A DNA stretch of 64,000 nt from Porphyrobacter sp. SLTP. Its GTDB lineage: Bacteria; Pseudomonadota; Alphaproteobacteria; Sphingomonadales; Sphingomonadaceae. Shown here piece after piece: positions 7,764 through 16,266 of this stretch. The stretch is from assembly GCF_009905735.1 (NCBI RefSeq), contig NZ_JAAALE010000003.1, positions 62,001 to 126,000 on the forward strand. The letters run 5' to 3'. Numbering within the stretch: position 1 is the first letter of the stretch; each line of letters starts with the position of its first letter. The position numbers and the translations under genes are program-made. A model generated the notes under the pieces. The model did not search any database, was not told the DNA's origin, and saw only the letters and a list, made by a program, of their open reading frames with translations.

Positions 7764-9089
7764 TCATTCGGCCGCCGCTGTGGCGTGCGATCCTGCATGT
7801 GCGGTTTCGCGCTCCATCTGGCTGGCACGCGGATCATTGGGCCACACCCATTCGGCGCCGATCACCGGTTCGACCCTCAGATGCGCGGGCACATTCTCCG
7901 GCCCGATCATCCGGTCGAGGCTCTGGTGGAACGAATAGATCCGCGCTTCCTGATAGGACAGCGGCACGGACCGGAAGGCCGAGCCTTGCATCGATTGCTG
8001 GATCGCCTCGCCGAACTGGGTGTCCTCAAGGATGATCGGGCTCATCTGGCGGCCGTTGGGCTGGCTGGCATCAGGGACCGTCCACAGATCGGGCGCGGGC
8101 GCGTCGCCCCAATCCAGCGCCATCGTCACCAGCTCCAAGCGGGTGGTGCCAAGCGAGGTCGGCCAGAACACCAGCGGCGGCACGAAGTAGTTGCTGAGCG
8201 GTGAGACCCAATTGGGGAACAGCGTGTAGCTCTGGGTGCAGGTGCGCCCCAACTCCCCCACGCTTTCGATCTGTCGCCAGCCGGGCGGGCTGTCGATCGC
8301 GCGCACGTGCTCACGGTTCGTGGTGCGCGGCGGCGGGGCGAGCATCCGGGCGTGCCCGTTAGGATAGATGGTGTTGAGGTTGCGGCTGCTGTCCACCAGC
8401 GGCGCGACCGTGTTCGGGTGGATGAAGGGCACATGGTAGACCTCCATGTTGGCCTCCATCGCAACCTTCCAGTTGCACTGGAGATCGAAGGAGTGCCGCG
8501 CGGCGAGCCGGATGCGATCGAAGGCGAACTCCTCCCATTCGCGCGCCAAGGGGCCGAGCCAGTCGAGCAGCGGCATCGCGTCCATGTCGAAATTGACGTA
8601 GATGATCTTGCCGAACAGCTCGCACCTGACGGGCAGCAGCCCGCGGCAGCTCATGTCGAAATCGGCCGGGAAGTCGCGCCGTTCGGGCACGCCCACCAGG
8701 CTCCCGTCGGTCTTGTAGGTCCAGTTGTGATAGCCGCACATGAGGCGCGAGGATTTGCCGCGATCCTCGGTCACCACCGGCGCGCCGCGGTGGCGGCAGG
8801 TGTTGTGGAACGCGCGCACTGTGCCGTCCATGCCGTGCACGATCACGATCGGATCGCCGGCATTGTGCCAGCGCATATAGCACCCCGGCTCGGGTATCTC
8901 GTCCAGATGCCCGGCAAACAGCCAGCTCTTGCGGAACACGTGTTGCTGTTCGAGCGCGAAGTATTCGGGCGAGGTGTAGCGCCCGGCGGGCATATCGGGC
9001 AGGACCGGGAAGCCTTCAGGCGGCGCGGTGCGCTGGCCTTCCCATTCCATCAGCGCCTTCAGCCGCGCGATTTCTTCCGGCTCCATCAT
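7764..9089 (-). CDS. Second Rieske oxygenase, alpha subunit
   Basis: The 441-aa product has a Rieske site CRHRG (C98, H100) and CGYHNW (C118, H121), followed by the catalytic iron site E-V-Y-H-V-P-F-I-H with H219 and H224. The residue linking the two sites between subunits is normally Asp (D-x-x-H); here it is Glu (E216). The start is placed at the ATG pair 9089/9086, because GAGGAGAGG lies just upstream and the protein begins MMEPEEIARL; the open frame to 9281 overlaps the divergent promoter. It is only distantly like the 409-aa oxygenase at 3724-4953, so the two probably act on different intermediates. Electron-transfer partners are not in the window. Confidence 0.9.
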   Translation of the reverse strand: MMEPEEIARLKALMEWEGQRTAPPEGFPVLPDMPAGRYTSPEYFALEQQHVFRKSWLFAGHLDEIPEPGCYMRWHNAGDPIVIVHGMDGTVRAFHNTCRHRGAPVVTEDRGKSSRLMCGYHNWTYKTDGSLVGVPERRDFPADFDMSCRGLLPVRCELFGKIIYVNFDMDAMPLLDWLGPLAREWEEFAFDRIRLAARHSFDLQCNWKVAMEANMEVYHVPFIHPNTVAPLVDSSRNLNTIYPNGHARMLAPPPRTTNREHVRAIDSPPGWRQIESVGELGRTCTQSYTLFPNWVSPLSNYFVPPLVFWPTSLGTTRLELVTMALDWGDAPAPDLWTVPDASQPNGRQMSPIILEDTQFGEAIQQSMQGSAFRSVPLSYQEARIYSFHQSLDRMIGPENVPAHLRVEPVIGAEWVWPNDPRASQMERETAHAGSHATAAAE

Positions 9090-9219
9090 TTCCGCCTCTC
9101 CTCGGCTGCGCAGGTACCACCGCTGCTTGCCGCCAGCGTCCTCGCGCTTTCGACAGTGGCACGGACCTGCCCGCCCGATAGGCTGGCGACATATCAAAAA
9201 AGCTTTTGGGAGAGAGCAT
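9090..9219. promoter_or_regulatory. Divergent promoter region, Rieske 2 / SDR
   Basis: These 130 bp separate two divergent starts with good Shine-Dalgarno sites on both sides (GAGGAGAGG leftward, GGGAGAGAG rightward). Any regulator of the cluster would be expected to bind here. I could not define a clear operator. Confidence 0.5.
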
Positions 9220-9999
9220 ATGGCGGGACGGGTAGCGGGCAAGGTAGCGCTCGTGACAGGCGGGGCGATGGGTCTGGGCAAGGCCGATTGCGAGGCACTG
9301 GCGCGCGAAGGCGCAAAGGTGATCGTTACGGACCGCGATGCCGAACTCGCCCATCAGGTGGCAGCGGCGATCGGCGGCGACGCGATGGCGCTGGATGTCA
9401 CCAACGAAGAGCAATGGATCGACGTGATGCGCGCCGTGAAGGAGCGTCACGGCGGGCTGGATATTCTCGTCAACAACGCGGGCAATGTGATCTTCGAGAG
9501 CATCGAGGATTGCAGCCTGGCGCACTTCAAGCTGCATCTCGACATCCATGTGGTCGGCACCTTTCTCGGCTGCAAATATGCCGTGCCGCTGATGAAGCAT
9601 CGCCACCAAGTGGTTGGCGGGGGCGGCTCGTCGATCATCAACATGGCATCGACCGCGGCGCTGATGGGCTATGGCAATATCCCGGCCTATGCCGCGTCCA
9701 AGGCGGGGATCGCGGGCATGACCCGCAGCCTTGCGGTCGATTTCCAGGACAAAGGCTACGGCATCCGCGTCAATGCGCTGGCACCGGGGGGGATTGAAAC
9801 CCCGATGGTGATGGGCATTTCGGGGCGCGGCGGCGAAAAGCCGATGGATATTCCCGAAGGCCCGCTGGCGATGGATGCGCTCGGCCATCCCAAGGATGTC
9901 GCGGGTTGCGTGCTGTTCCTTGCTTCGGACGAAGCGCGCTTTCTCAATGGCCTGACGATCCCGGTGGACAATGGCCTCTACGCCCGTCCCCACCACTGA
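9220..9999 (+). CDS. SDR family oxidoreductase (classical)
   Basis: 259 aa with the classical short-chain dehydrogenase signature: TGGAMGLG cofactor loop at 13-20, NNAG at 85-88, and the catalytic Ser144, Tyr157 and Lys161 (YAASK). D38 (VTDRD) after the second strand suggests preference for NAD over NADP. Such enzymes interconvert alcohols and ketones. The ATG at 9220 follows GGGAGAGAG by a few bases. It starts the rightward transcript and overlaps the MFS transporter by 29 nt, indicating co-expression. It likely oxidises an alcohol or dihydrodiol produced by the neighbouring Rieske oxygenases; this is inferred from position. Confidence 0.9.
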   Translation: MAGRVAGKVALVTGGAMGLGKADCEALAREGAKVIVTDRDAELAHQVAAAIGGDAMALDVTNEEQWIDVMRAVKERHGGLDILVNNAGNVIFESIEDCSLAHFKLHLDIHVVGTFLGCKYAVPLMKHRHQVVGGGGSSIINMASTAALMGYGNIPAYAASKAGIAGMTRSLAVDFQDKGYGIRVNALAPGGIETPMVMGISGRGGEKPMDIPEGPLAMDALGHPKDVAGCVLFLASDEARFLNGLTIPVDNGLYARPHH

Positions 10000-11305
10000 C
10001 GCTTCAGGCGGCTATCGCTGGCCAAAGCCCGGCGATCAGCCGGGCGGTTATCGCTGGTACGTGCTCGCGCTGTTGACGCTGACAAGTGCGTTCAGCGTTG
10101 CGGACCGGCTGGTGTTCGGCATTCTGGTCGAGGACATCAAGGCTGAGTTCGCGCTGTCGGATTTCGAGCTTGGCCTGCTGGGCGGCGCGGCGTTTTCGCT
10201 GGTCTATGTGCTCGCAGGCTTCCCGGCGGCGCGGCTGGCGGACCGATCGACCCGCAAGAACATCGTCGCGAGCGCGATCAGCTTCTGGAGCCTGATGACC
10301 GCCGCCTGCGGGATGGCCACGGGGTTCTGGACCTTGTTCGCCGCGCGCACCGGGGTCGGGGTGGGGGAGGGCTGTTCCGGGCCATCCTCGCAAAGCCTCG
10401 TCGCCGATTTCTTTGCGCGCCATGAACTCGCCAAGGCGATGGGCTATCTGACTTTGGGGTCGACCGTTGGCACGGCGTCGGGTCTGGTGTTTGGCGGGCA
10501 GTTGGCGGAGATTTTCAACTGGCGCTGGGCCTTCATCCTGATGGGCCTGCCAGGACTGCTGCTCGGCCTCGTGATCTTCCTCACTGTGCGCGAGCCCAAG
10601 CGCGGGCGCTATGCGCCGGCGGGCACCGATATGGCGCAGCTGCCGCTGGGCCGCACGATCATGAGCCTCATCACCAATCGGGTGTTCATGGGCCTGGCGC
10701 TCGGCTGGGCGGTGCAGATCATGATCGGCTATGCGCTCGCCTTCTGGATGGCGGCGGTGATGCTGCGGCAGTTCCCGATTTCGACCGGGGATGTCGGGCT
10801 CTATCTCGGGCTGACCTTCTTCCTCGGCGGGATACCGGGGCCGCTCATCGGCGGATACCTCACCCATTGGCTGACCTTGCGTGACGAACGCTGGCGCGCG
10901 TGGCTGCCGGGTTTGGTGAGCCTGGGCTGCGTGGCACCGCTGGCGCTGAGCCTGACCTCGACCGGGTTCACCGCGTTTCTCGGCTGGTTCGGGGTCGCTT
11001 ACGCGATTTACGTGGCAAGCCAGGCGGGGATCATGTCGGGCATTCAGGCGGCGGTTGAGCCTGCCAGCCGGGGCTTTGCCGTGGCGATCGCGCTGTTCTT
11101 CAACAATCTGGTCGGGCAGGCGTTGGGGCTCGCCGTAATCGGTGCGGTGAGCGACGCAATGGGCCCCGCTTACGGCGATAGTTCGCTGGCCGTGGCGGTG
11201 TTCGGCGTGTGCCTTGTGTCGGGCCTGCTGTCGCTGGCGATCTTCGTGTGGACCGCGGCGCAGATGGGGCCGACCGGCTATCTGGAGAAGATGCGCGGGG
11301 GCTGA
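9971..11305 (+). CDS. MFS transporter
   Basis: 444 aa with about twelve hydrophobic segments in two six-helix halves. The first half carries the major-facilitator motif A-like G-x-x-A-D-R-x-x-R-K as AARLADRSTRKN (85-96), and GVGVGEGCSGPSSQS follows in helix 4. This form is typical of the spinster-like branch often found with aromatic or sterol catabolism in sphingomonads. It would sit in the inner membrane and move a small organic solute with protons. Its start lies within the end of the SDR gene (29-nt overlap). It converges directly on the next SDR with no spacer: its stop ends at 11305 and the neighbour's stop starts at 11306. Confidence 0.9.
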   Translation: MASTPVPTTDASGGYRWPKPGDQPGGYRWYVLALLTLTSAFSVADRLVFGILVEDIKAEFALSDFELGLLGGAAFSLVYVLAGFPAARLADRSTRKNIVASAISFWSLMTAACGMATGFWTLFAARTGVGVGEGCSGPSSQSLVADFFARHELAKAMGYLTLGSTVGTASGLVFGGQLAEIFNWRWAFILMGLPGLLLGLVIFLTVREPKRGRYAPAGTDMAQLPLGRTIMSLITNRVFMGLALGWAVQIMIGYALAFWMAAVMLRQFPISTGDVGLYLGLTFFLGGIPGPLIGGYLTHWLTLRDERWRAWLPGLVSLGCVAPLALSLTSTGFTAFLGWFGVAYAIYVASQAGIMSGIQAAVEPASRGFAVAIALFFNNLVGQALGLAVIGAVSDAMGPAYGDSSLAVAVFGVCLVSGLLSLAIFVWTAAQMGPTGYLEKMRGG

Positions 11306-12085
11306 TCAGAACCCCGGATGGATCGCCATCATCGCGCCATCCACCAGCATCTCTGCTCCGGTCATGAACGGGCATTCGTCACTGGCGAGGAAAGCAATCG
11401 CTGCCGCCGTTTCCGATGGATCGGCGAGGCGGTTCAGTGGTGAGGTTTTCGCTACGGCTGCGATCAGGCCGGGGGTCTGGACTTCCGCCGCTTCAAGAAT
11501 TCCGGTCATTGTCGCGCCGGGGATCACGGTGTTGCAGCGAATGTTGAGGCCGCGCTGGGCGCACCACGTGGCCACGGACTTCGACAGCACCCGCACCGCG
11601 CCCTTGCTGGCCGAATAGCCGACATCGGTGGGCAGCGGCGCCATCGCGGTGGTCGAGGCGATGTTGACGATCGCGCCTTTCGATCCGCCGGGATTGTCAC
11701 GCATCGCCGCAATCGCCGCGCGGCACCCTGCCATCGTGCCGGAGAGGTTGACGGCGAGCACCCGGTCCCACGCGGCGAACATCGCCTCGTCATCGAGATC
11801 GCCGATGCCTGCGCCCGAGACCATCCCGGCATTGTTGACGAGGATGTCGAGCCGCCCGAAGGCCGCCACCGCACGCGCCACGATCTGCGGCCACAGCGCG
11901 CGGTCGGACACGTCCTGCACGGCGAACTCTGCGCCCACTTCGCCGCACAGGGCTTCGCCAGCGGCGGCATCAAGATCCGTGCCGAGCACCGCGGCCCCGT
12001 CGGCCCGCAAGCGCCGCACAGCCGCCGCGCCTATGCCGCTGGCGCAGCCGGTGACGATGGCGACCTTGCCGCTAAGGTCAGGCAT
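11306..12085 (-). CDS. SDR family oxidoreductase (classical)
   Basis: 259 aa with TGCASGIG (12-19), TDLDA after the second strand (NAD-type acidic residue), NNAG (84-87) and catalytic S144, Y157 and K161. It is a second classical SDR, clearly distinct in sequence from the one at 9220-9999 although the catalytic residues fall at identical positions. Its ATG shares one base with the stop of the glutathione-transferase-like gene (TAATG at 12087-12083), so the two are translated as a pair. Probably an alcohol or ketone dehydrogenase of the same catabolic region. Confidence 0.9.
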   Translation of the reverse strand: MPDLSGKVAIVTGCASGIGAAAVRRLRADGAAVLGTDLDAAAGEALCGEVGAEFAVQDVSDRALWPQIVARAVAAFGRLDILVNNAGMVSGAGIGDLDDEAMFAAWDRVLAVNLSGTMAGCRAAIAAMRDNPGGSKGAIVNIASTTAMAPLPTDVGYSASKGAVRVLSKSVATWCAQRGLNIRCNTVIPGATMTGILEAAEVQTPGLIAAVAKTSPLNRLADPSETAAAIAFLASDECPFMTGAEMLVDGAMMAIHPGF

Positions 12086-12732
12086 TACTCGGCCATCGTC
12101 CAGATCACGGCGCAGGGGCGCTGGTTGTGGGTTTCAACGAAGCGGGCAAGATTGTCTGTCCCCTCAGGCAGCTTCCAGCCCACCGTGAATCCGAAATTGG
12201 CAAAGGCGAACATGATGAGGTCGGCAAAGGTGAAGCGGCCCAGCGCGATGTGGTTGCTCGTGCCCAGATAGGCATCGAACATCCGCCACTTCTCGTCGGC
12301 CAGTGCGAACAGCTCCGCGCCCGCCTCGGGCGAGACGACGGTCATGCGCGGTTCGAACATCGGGCGGCCCGTGGTGGCGCGGAAGCCCATCGTCATCGGC
12401 ACGACGACCTCCTGATCGAACAGCCGCGCCCACTTGCGCACTGTCGCGCGCTCCACCGGGGTTTCGCCGAACAGGTTGGGTGCGGGGTGCAGTTCCTCGA
12501 CATATTCGCAGATCGGCCAGCTTTCGGTGAGGCAGGTGCCGTCATCCAGCTCCAGCGTTGGCGTGGTGCCTTGCGGGTTCTTGCCCATGTAGCCCGCATC
12601 CTGCCGGTTCTGGCCGGTGATGATGTCGTAATGGACGCGGGTGAAATCGCGCCCTTCTTCCAGACCCTTTTCGATCATGAACATCCGCACGAGGCGCGGA
12701 TTGGGGCCGAGGCTGGAATGGAGCGTGGTCAT
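12085..12732 (-). CDS. Glutathione S-transferase family protein
   Basis: 215 aa. The N-terminal thioredoxin-like domain reads LHSSLGPNPRLVRMFMIEKG and contains the cis-Pro turn GTTPTLELDDGTCLTES, with the E-S pair that binds the glutathione gamma-glutamyl group. An all-helical C-terminal domain with FTFADLIMFAF follows (the family's N-capping S/T-x-x-D). The start at 12732 is chosen because GGGAGAGAA precedes it; the longer frame to 12813 has no such signal. The family conjugates glutathione to electrophiles or performs glutathione-dependent ether cleavage or isomerisation in aromatic degradation. It is coupled to the downstream SDR. Confidence 0.88.
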   Translation of the reverse strand: MTTLHSSLGPNPRLVRMFMIEKGLEEGRDFTRVHYDIITGQNRQDAGYMGKNPQGTTPTLELDDGTCLTESWPICEYVEELHPAPNLFGETPVERATVRKWARLFDQEVVVPMTMGFRATTGRPMFEPRMTVVSPEAGAELFALADEKWRMFDAYLGTSNHIALGRFTFADLIMFAFANFGFTVGWKLPEGTDNLARFVETHNQRPCAVIWTMAE

Positions 12733-12841
12733 GGATGTTCTCTCCCGGAGTGATTTTGCCACAGTTCTAGGGGCGCGAAGCCCGCCCGTCGCCCTCATAA
12801 ATGCGCTAGGCAAGCGCGCTGTATTGCGCCACTAAGGCACC

Positions 12842-13360
12842 ATGGATCACACGCTCGCAATTCCGCCTGCCGGTCACCCGCTCGACGACGAGGGGGAGCT
12901 GACCAAGCTGCATCCCGGTTACGCCCGTGCGCTGCGGCTGCGCACCACATTGACCGCGATCCCGTTCCTGCTCGGGGCGCTCGTGGCTGAAGCGGCGATC
13001 CGCGATCTCGCGCTGATCCCGCAGGGTATCATCGCCGGGACGGTGCTGGTGATCGCGCTCGCCCTCATCATCCGCGTGCCGACGACACGATACAACGCCC
13101 GCGGATATCAGATCAGTGCTGACCGGCTGCGGGTGGTGCGCGGATTGCTGTTCCGGTCGGACACGGTGGTGCCGTTCGGGCGGGTGCAGCATATCGATGT
13201 GCATCAAGGGCCGCTCGACCGGTTCTTCGGCATCGCCACGCTGACGCTCCACACCGCGGGCAATCACAATGCCAGCGTGTCGCTCCCCGGCCTCGGCGAG
13301 GAGCTGGCGCGCGAGATGCGGGAGGAGATCCGCGCCCATATCCGCCGCGAGACGGTATGA
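12842..13360 (+). CDS. PH-domain membrane protein, YdbS-like
   Basis: 172 aa: a short cytoplasmic lead, two adjacent transmembrane helices (about 38-52 and 60-78) and one bacterial PH (DUF304) domain starting at TTRYNARGYQIS and including RGLLFRSDTVVPFGRVQHID. This is the YdbS architecture. YdbS/YdbT pairs are inner-membrane proteins of poorly defined function in several bacteria. The gene overlaps the larger partner by 4 nt (ATGA), as expected for a two-gene operon. It is divergent from the glutathione-transferase gene; no strong Shine-Dalgarno precedes the ATG. Confidence 0.85.
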   Translation: MDHTLAIPPAGHPLDDEGELTKLHPGYARALRLRTTLTAIPFLLGALVAEAAIRDLALIPQGIIAGTVLVIALALIIRVPTTRYNARGYQISADRLRVVRGLLFRSDTVVPFGRVQHIDVHQGPLDRFFGIATLTLHTAGNHNASVSLPGLGEELAREMREEIRAHIRRETV

Positions 13361-14916
13361 GCGAGCCGCAGCGCACGGCGCCGATCAGCGTCATCCTCGG
13401 CGCAATCGGCAGCCTTCGCAGCGCGATTTTCCCGGCCATCGCGATTGCCTTTTCAGGGATCGGCGGCGACGGGCGGTTTCTGATCGCGCTCGGCGTCGGT
13501 CTGGCGTCGGTCGTGATCGGCACCGCCTTCAGCTATGCCCATTGGCGGCGGCTGACCTACACCATTGGGGAGACCGACATCCGGGTCGAAAGCGGCCTGT
13601 TCAGCCGTTCGGCCCGTTCTGTGCCCTATGAGCGCATTCAGGATGTCAGCCTCGAAGCCAAGCCGCTGCCGCGCCTGTTCGGGCTGGTGGCGGTCAAGTT
13701 CGAGACCGGGGCAGGCGGGGCCGATGACCTCGCGCTGCAATACCTCACCGATGCCCAAGGCGAAGCCCTGCGCCAGCTGGTGCGTGAGCGCCGCGATGAT
13801 GAGGCAGCGGTCAGCATCGCCGATCCGGAGGCGCCGCTTCGCAGCGAGCCTGAGACTGGCGAAGTGCTCTATGCGCTGACGCCCGGGCGCCTGCTCACCT
13901 TTGGTCTGTTCGAATTCTCGCTCGCGGTGTTCGCGGTGCTGGGCGGCGCGCTGCAATATGTCGACAATGTCTCCAGTATTGACGTGTGGAATGTCGATCT
14001 GTGGCGCGGCTGGCTGAGCGAGCAGGGCAGCACGGTGGCGAGCCTTGGCCTGATTGTGCAGGCAGCGGCGGTGGTTGCGGGGCTGCTGGGGCTGGTCGTG
14101 ATCGGCATGGCGACCGGCGTGGTGCGCACCGTGCTGCGCGATTGGGGCTTTACCCTGACCCGTTCGGCGCGCGGGTTCCGGCGGCAACGCGGGCTGCTCA
14201 CCCGCACCGATGTGGTGATGCCCGCCCACCGGGTGCAGGGGCTGGTGATTGGCACCGGTCTCGTGCGGTACCGGTTCGGCTGGCACGGATTGAGCTTCGT
14301 CAGTCTCGCGCAGGATGCGGAAGGCGAGAGCCACATCGTCGCGCCCTTCGCCAAGATGGAGGAGATCGCGCCCATCGTCAGCGCGGCGGGCTTCCGCCTG
14401 CCAGACGAGACGACACAGTGGCACCGCGCCAGCAAGCGCCAGCGCACCGATACCGTGGTGTTCGGTTCGGCGGTGTTCGTACTGGCGGCGATCCCGGTCG
14501 CGATTTTCGCGCCCTTTGGCCTGTTCCTCGTGCCGCTCGGAGCAGCGGTGCTGGCGGCGGGCGCAAACCTTTATGCCTGGGAGTTCCGCCGCCACGCGAT
14601 CGACGCGTCGCAGGTCTATGCCAGCCACGGGTTCTTTTCGCCGACCCGCCAGATCGCGACCCGGCTCAAGCTCCATTCGGTCGAGATCGCACAGGGGCCG
14701 CTTGCCCGTCTACGCGGCTATGCGACGGTGCATCTCGGGCTGGCGGGAGGGACGTTCGCGATGCAGGGCGTGCCGCTCGCCGAAGCGCGGGCCTTGCGGG
14801 CGAGCGTGCTGGAAACCATTGCCGCAACCGATTTCTCGCGGCTGGATCAGGCCCCTCAGGATCAGGCCTTGAGCGAGCCCCAGTCGGCGTTTTCCGAGAA
14901 CTTCTTGGCGACGTAG
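13357..14916 (+). CDS. PH-domain membrane protein, YdbT-like
   Basis: 519 aa with three repeats of a bacterial PH (DUF304) domain, separated by pairs of membrane helices. The repeats are recognisable by R-x-x-x-x-V-P-x-x-R-I-Q-D (ARSVPYERIQDV near 86-98), RTDVVMPAHRVQGLVIG (about 284-300) and the last copy with RQIATRLKLHSVEIAQG near 430-446. It is translationally coupled to the YdbS-like gene. The 3' end overlaps by 55 nt the convergent GNAT gene on the other strand, so the C-terminal tail may be shorter in relatives. Confidence 0.85.
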   Translation: MSEPQRTAPISVILGAIGSLRSAIFPAIAIAFSGIGGDGRFLIALGVGLASVVIGTAFSYAHWRRLTYTIGETDIRVESGLFSRSARSVPYERIQDVSLEAKPLPRLFGLVAVKFETGAGGADDLALQYLTDAQGEALRQLVRERRDDEAAVSIADPEAPLRSEPETGEVLYALTPGRLLTFGLFEFSLAVFAVLGGALQYVDNVSSIDVWNVDLWRGWLSEQGSTVASLGLIVQAAAVVAGLLGLVVIGMATGVVRTVLRDWGFTLTRSARGFRRQRGLLTRTDVVMPAHRVQGLVIGTGLVRYRFGWHGLSFVSLAQDAEGESHIVAPFAKMEEIAPIVSAAGFRLPDETTQWHRASKRQRTDTVVFGSAVFVLAAIPVAIFAPFGLFLVPLGAAVLAAGANLYAWEFRRHAIDASQVYASHGFFSPTRQIATRLKLHSVEIAQGPLARLRGYATVHLGLAGGTFAMQGVPLAEARALRASVLETIAATDFSRLDQAPQDQALSEPQSAFSENFLAT

Positions 14917-15179
14917 GAACAATCGGGGCGGATCAGGAAGCCCTGACGCTGCGCATCATCGACCAGTCGGTCTACCAGCGCGCCCGCCACGCCGCGTCCG
15001 CCGATGGCGCGCGGCACGATGGTGTGGGCCGCGACGCGAATCTCGACGCCGTCACGCTCCCCGCCGGGTTCCCATTCGAGATAGCCTTCTTCCGAAGCGC
15101 CTTCGACCACCGCGACATAGCGTCCGCCCTGACCCGCCACGTGGTGGGTGATTGTCAGCTTTGTCGGTTCCTCGCTCAC
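14862..15179 (-). CDS. GNAT-like N-acetyltransferase (YjdJ/COG2388 type)
   Basis: A 105-aa minimal acetyltransferase. The arrangement YVAVVEGASEEGYLEWEP, then IVPRAIGGRGVAGALVDRLVDDAQRQG, matches the shortened GNAT fold: the R-G-x-G-V/I-A loop binds the acetyl-CoA pyrophosphate and the next helix is A-L-V-D-R-L. The terminal S-Y-V-A-K-K-F matches this small subfamily. The substrate is not known for the family. It overlaps convergently with the YdbT-like gene by 55 nt and is divergent from the threonine aldolase gene. Confidence 0.85.
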   Translation of the reverse strand: MSEEPTKLTITHHVAGQGGRYVAVVEGASEEGYLEWEPGGERDGVEIRVAAHTIVPRAIGGRGVAGALVDRLVDDAQRQGFLIRPDCSYVAKKFSENADWGSLKA

Positions 15180-15231
15180 TCACGTTACTCCTGCTTGTAA
15201 TGGCTGCGCTGGCGGTTAGAGGCGTTGGCCG

Positions 15232-16266
15232 ATGACCCCAGCCCAAACCTTCGCATTCAAACCCTTCCTGTCCGACAACGCCGCGCCCGTCCACCCCCGG
15301 CTGTGGGAGGCGATGCGCAAGGCCGATGAACCGGACAACCCGTACGACGGGGACGCGCTGTCGGCCGAACTGGACGCGCGGTTCACCGCGCTGTTCGGGC
15401 GCGAATGTGCAGCGCTGTGGGTGGCAACCGGTACGGCGGCGAATTGTCTGGCGCTCGCTACGATGTGCGCGCCCCACGGCGGGGTGGTATGCCACCGCGA
15501 GGCGCATATCGAGGTTGATGAAGGCGGCGCGCCGGGGTTCTTCCTCCACGGCGCGAAGCTGATGCACGCCGATGGCGAAGGCGCAAAGCTGACGCCTGAG
15601 GACATCGCGGCGGTGATCGACCCGATCCGCAATGATGTGCATCAGGTGCAGCCCCACGCGATCGCGATCACCCAGGCGAGCGAATATGGTCGCGCCTATT
15701 CGTCAGCAGAGCTGGCGGCGCTGGGAGCCTTCGCCAAGGAGCGGCGGCTCGGCCTGCACATGGACGGGGCGCGGTTTGCCAATGCGGCGGCGTTTCTGGG
15801 CGGCTCGCCCAAAGCGGCTGCGCGGGCAGCGAGCGGCCCGGTCGATAGTCTCGCCTTTGGTTTCATCAAGAACGGTGGGATGGGGGCCGAAGCCGTGGTG
15901 CTGTTCGATCCCGAGGCGGCGATGCAAGTGCGCTACCGCCGCAAGCGCGCCGGCCACCTGCAATGCAAGGGCCGCTATCTCGCGGCGCAGATTCTCGCGA
16001 TGCTGGACGATGGCTTGTGGCTCGCCAATGCCGCCCACGCCAATGCGGCGGCGCAGGAAGTGGCGGCGGGCTGCGGCGACCGGCTGCTTCACCCGGTCGA
16101 GGCCAACGAGCTGTTCGTGCAGCTTTCCGAGGCCGAGCGCGCGGCGTTGCGGGCGCAGGACTTTGCCTTCTACGATTGGGGTGCAAACTCCGCCCGCTTC
16201 GTCACCGCCTGGAACACCCGGCCCGAGGACGCGCAGGCGCTGGGCAAGGCCATCGCCGCGCTATGA
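15232..16266 (+). CDS. Low-specificity threonine aldolase / beta-eliminating lyase family
   Basis: 344 aa of the fold-type I PLP aldolase family. Visible sites are ATGTAANCLAL (65-75) for phosphate binding, HMDGARF (176-182), whose D178 pairs with the PLP ring nitrogen, and Lys213 in FGFIKNGGMGAE, expected to form the Schiff base. These enzymes cleave L-threonine or allo-threonine to glycine and acetaldehyde. The start has no strong Shine-Dalgarno. Its stop overlaps the start of the transporter gene by 4 nt, suggesting the aldolase and exporter serve a shared amino-acid function, though the pairing may be only an operon convenience. Confidence 0.88.
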   Translation: MTPAQTFAFKPFLSDNAAPVHPRLWEAMRKADEPDNPYDGDALSAELDARFTALFGRECAALWVATGTAANCLALATMCAPHGGVVCHREAHIEVDEGGAPGFFLHGAKLMHADGEGAKLTPEDIAAVIDPIRNDVHQVQPHAIAITQASEYGRAYSSAELAALGAFAKERRLGLHMDGARFANAAAFLGGSPKAAARAASGPVDSLAFGFIKNGGMGAEAVVLFDPEAAMQVRYRRKRAGHLQCKGRYLAAQILAMLDDGLWLANAAHANAAAQEVAAGCGDRLLHPVEANELFVQLSEAERAALRAQDFAFYDWGANSARFVTAWNTRPEDAQALGKAIAAL

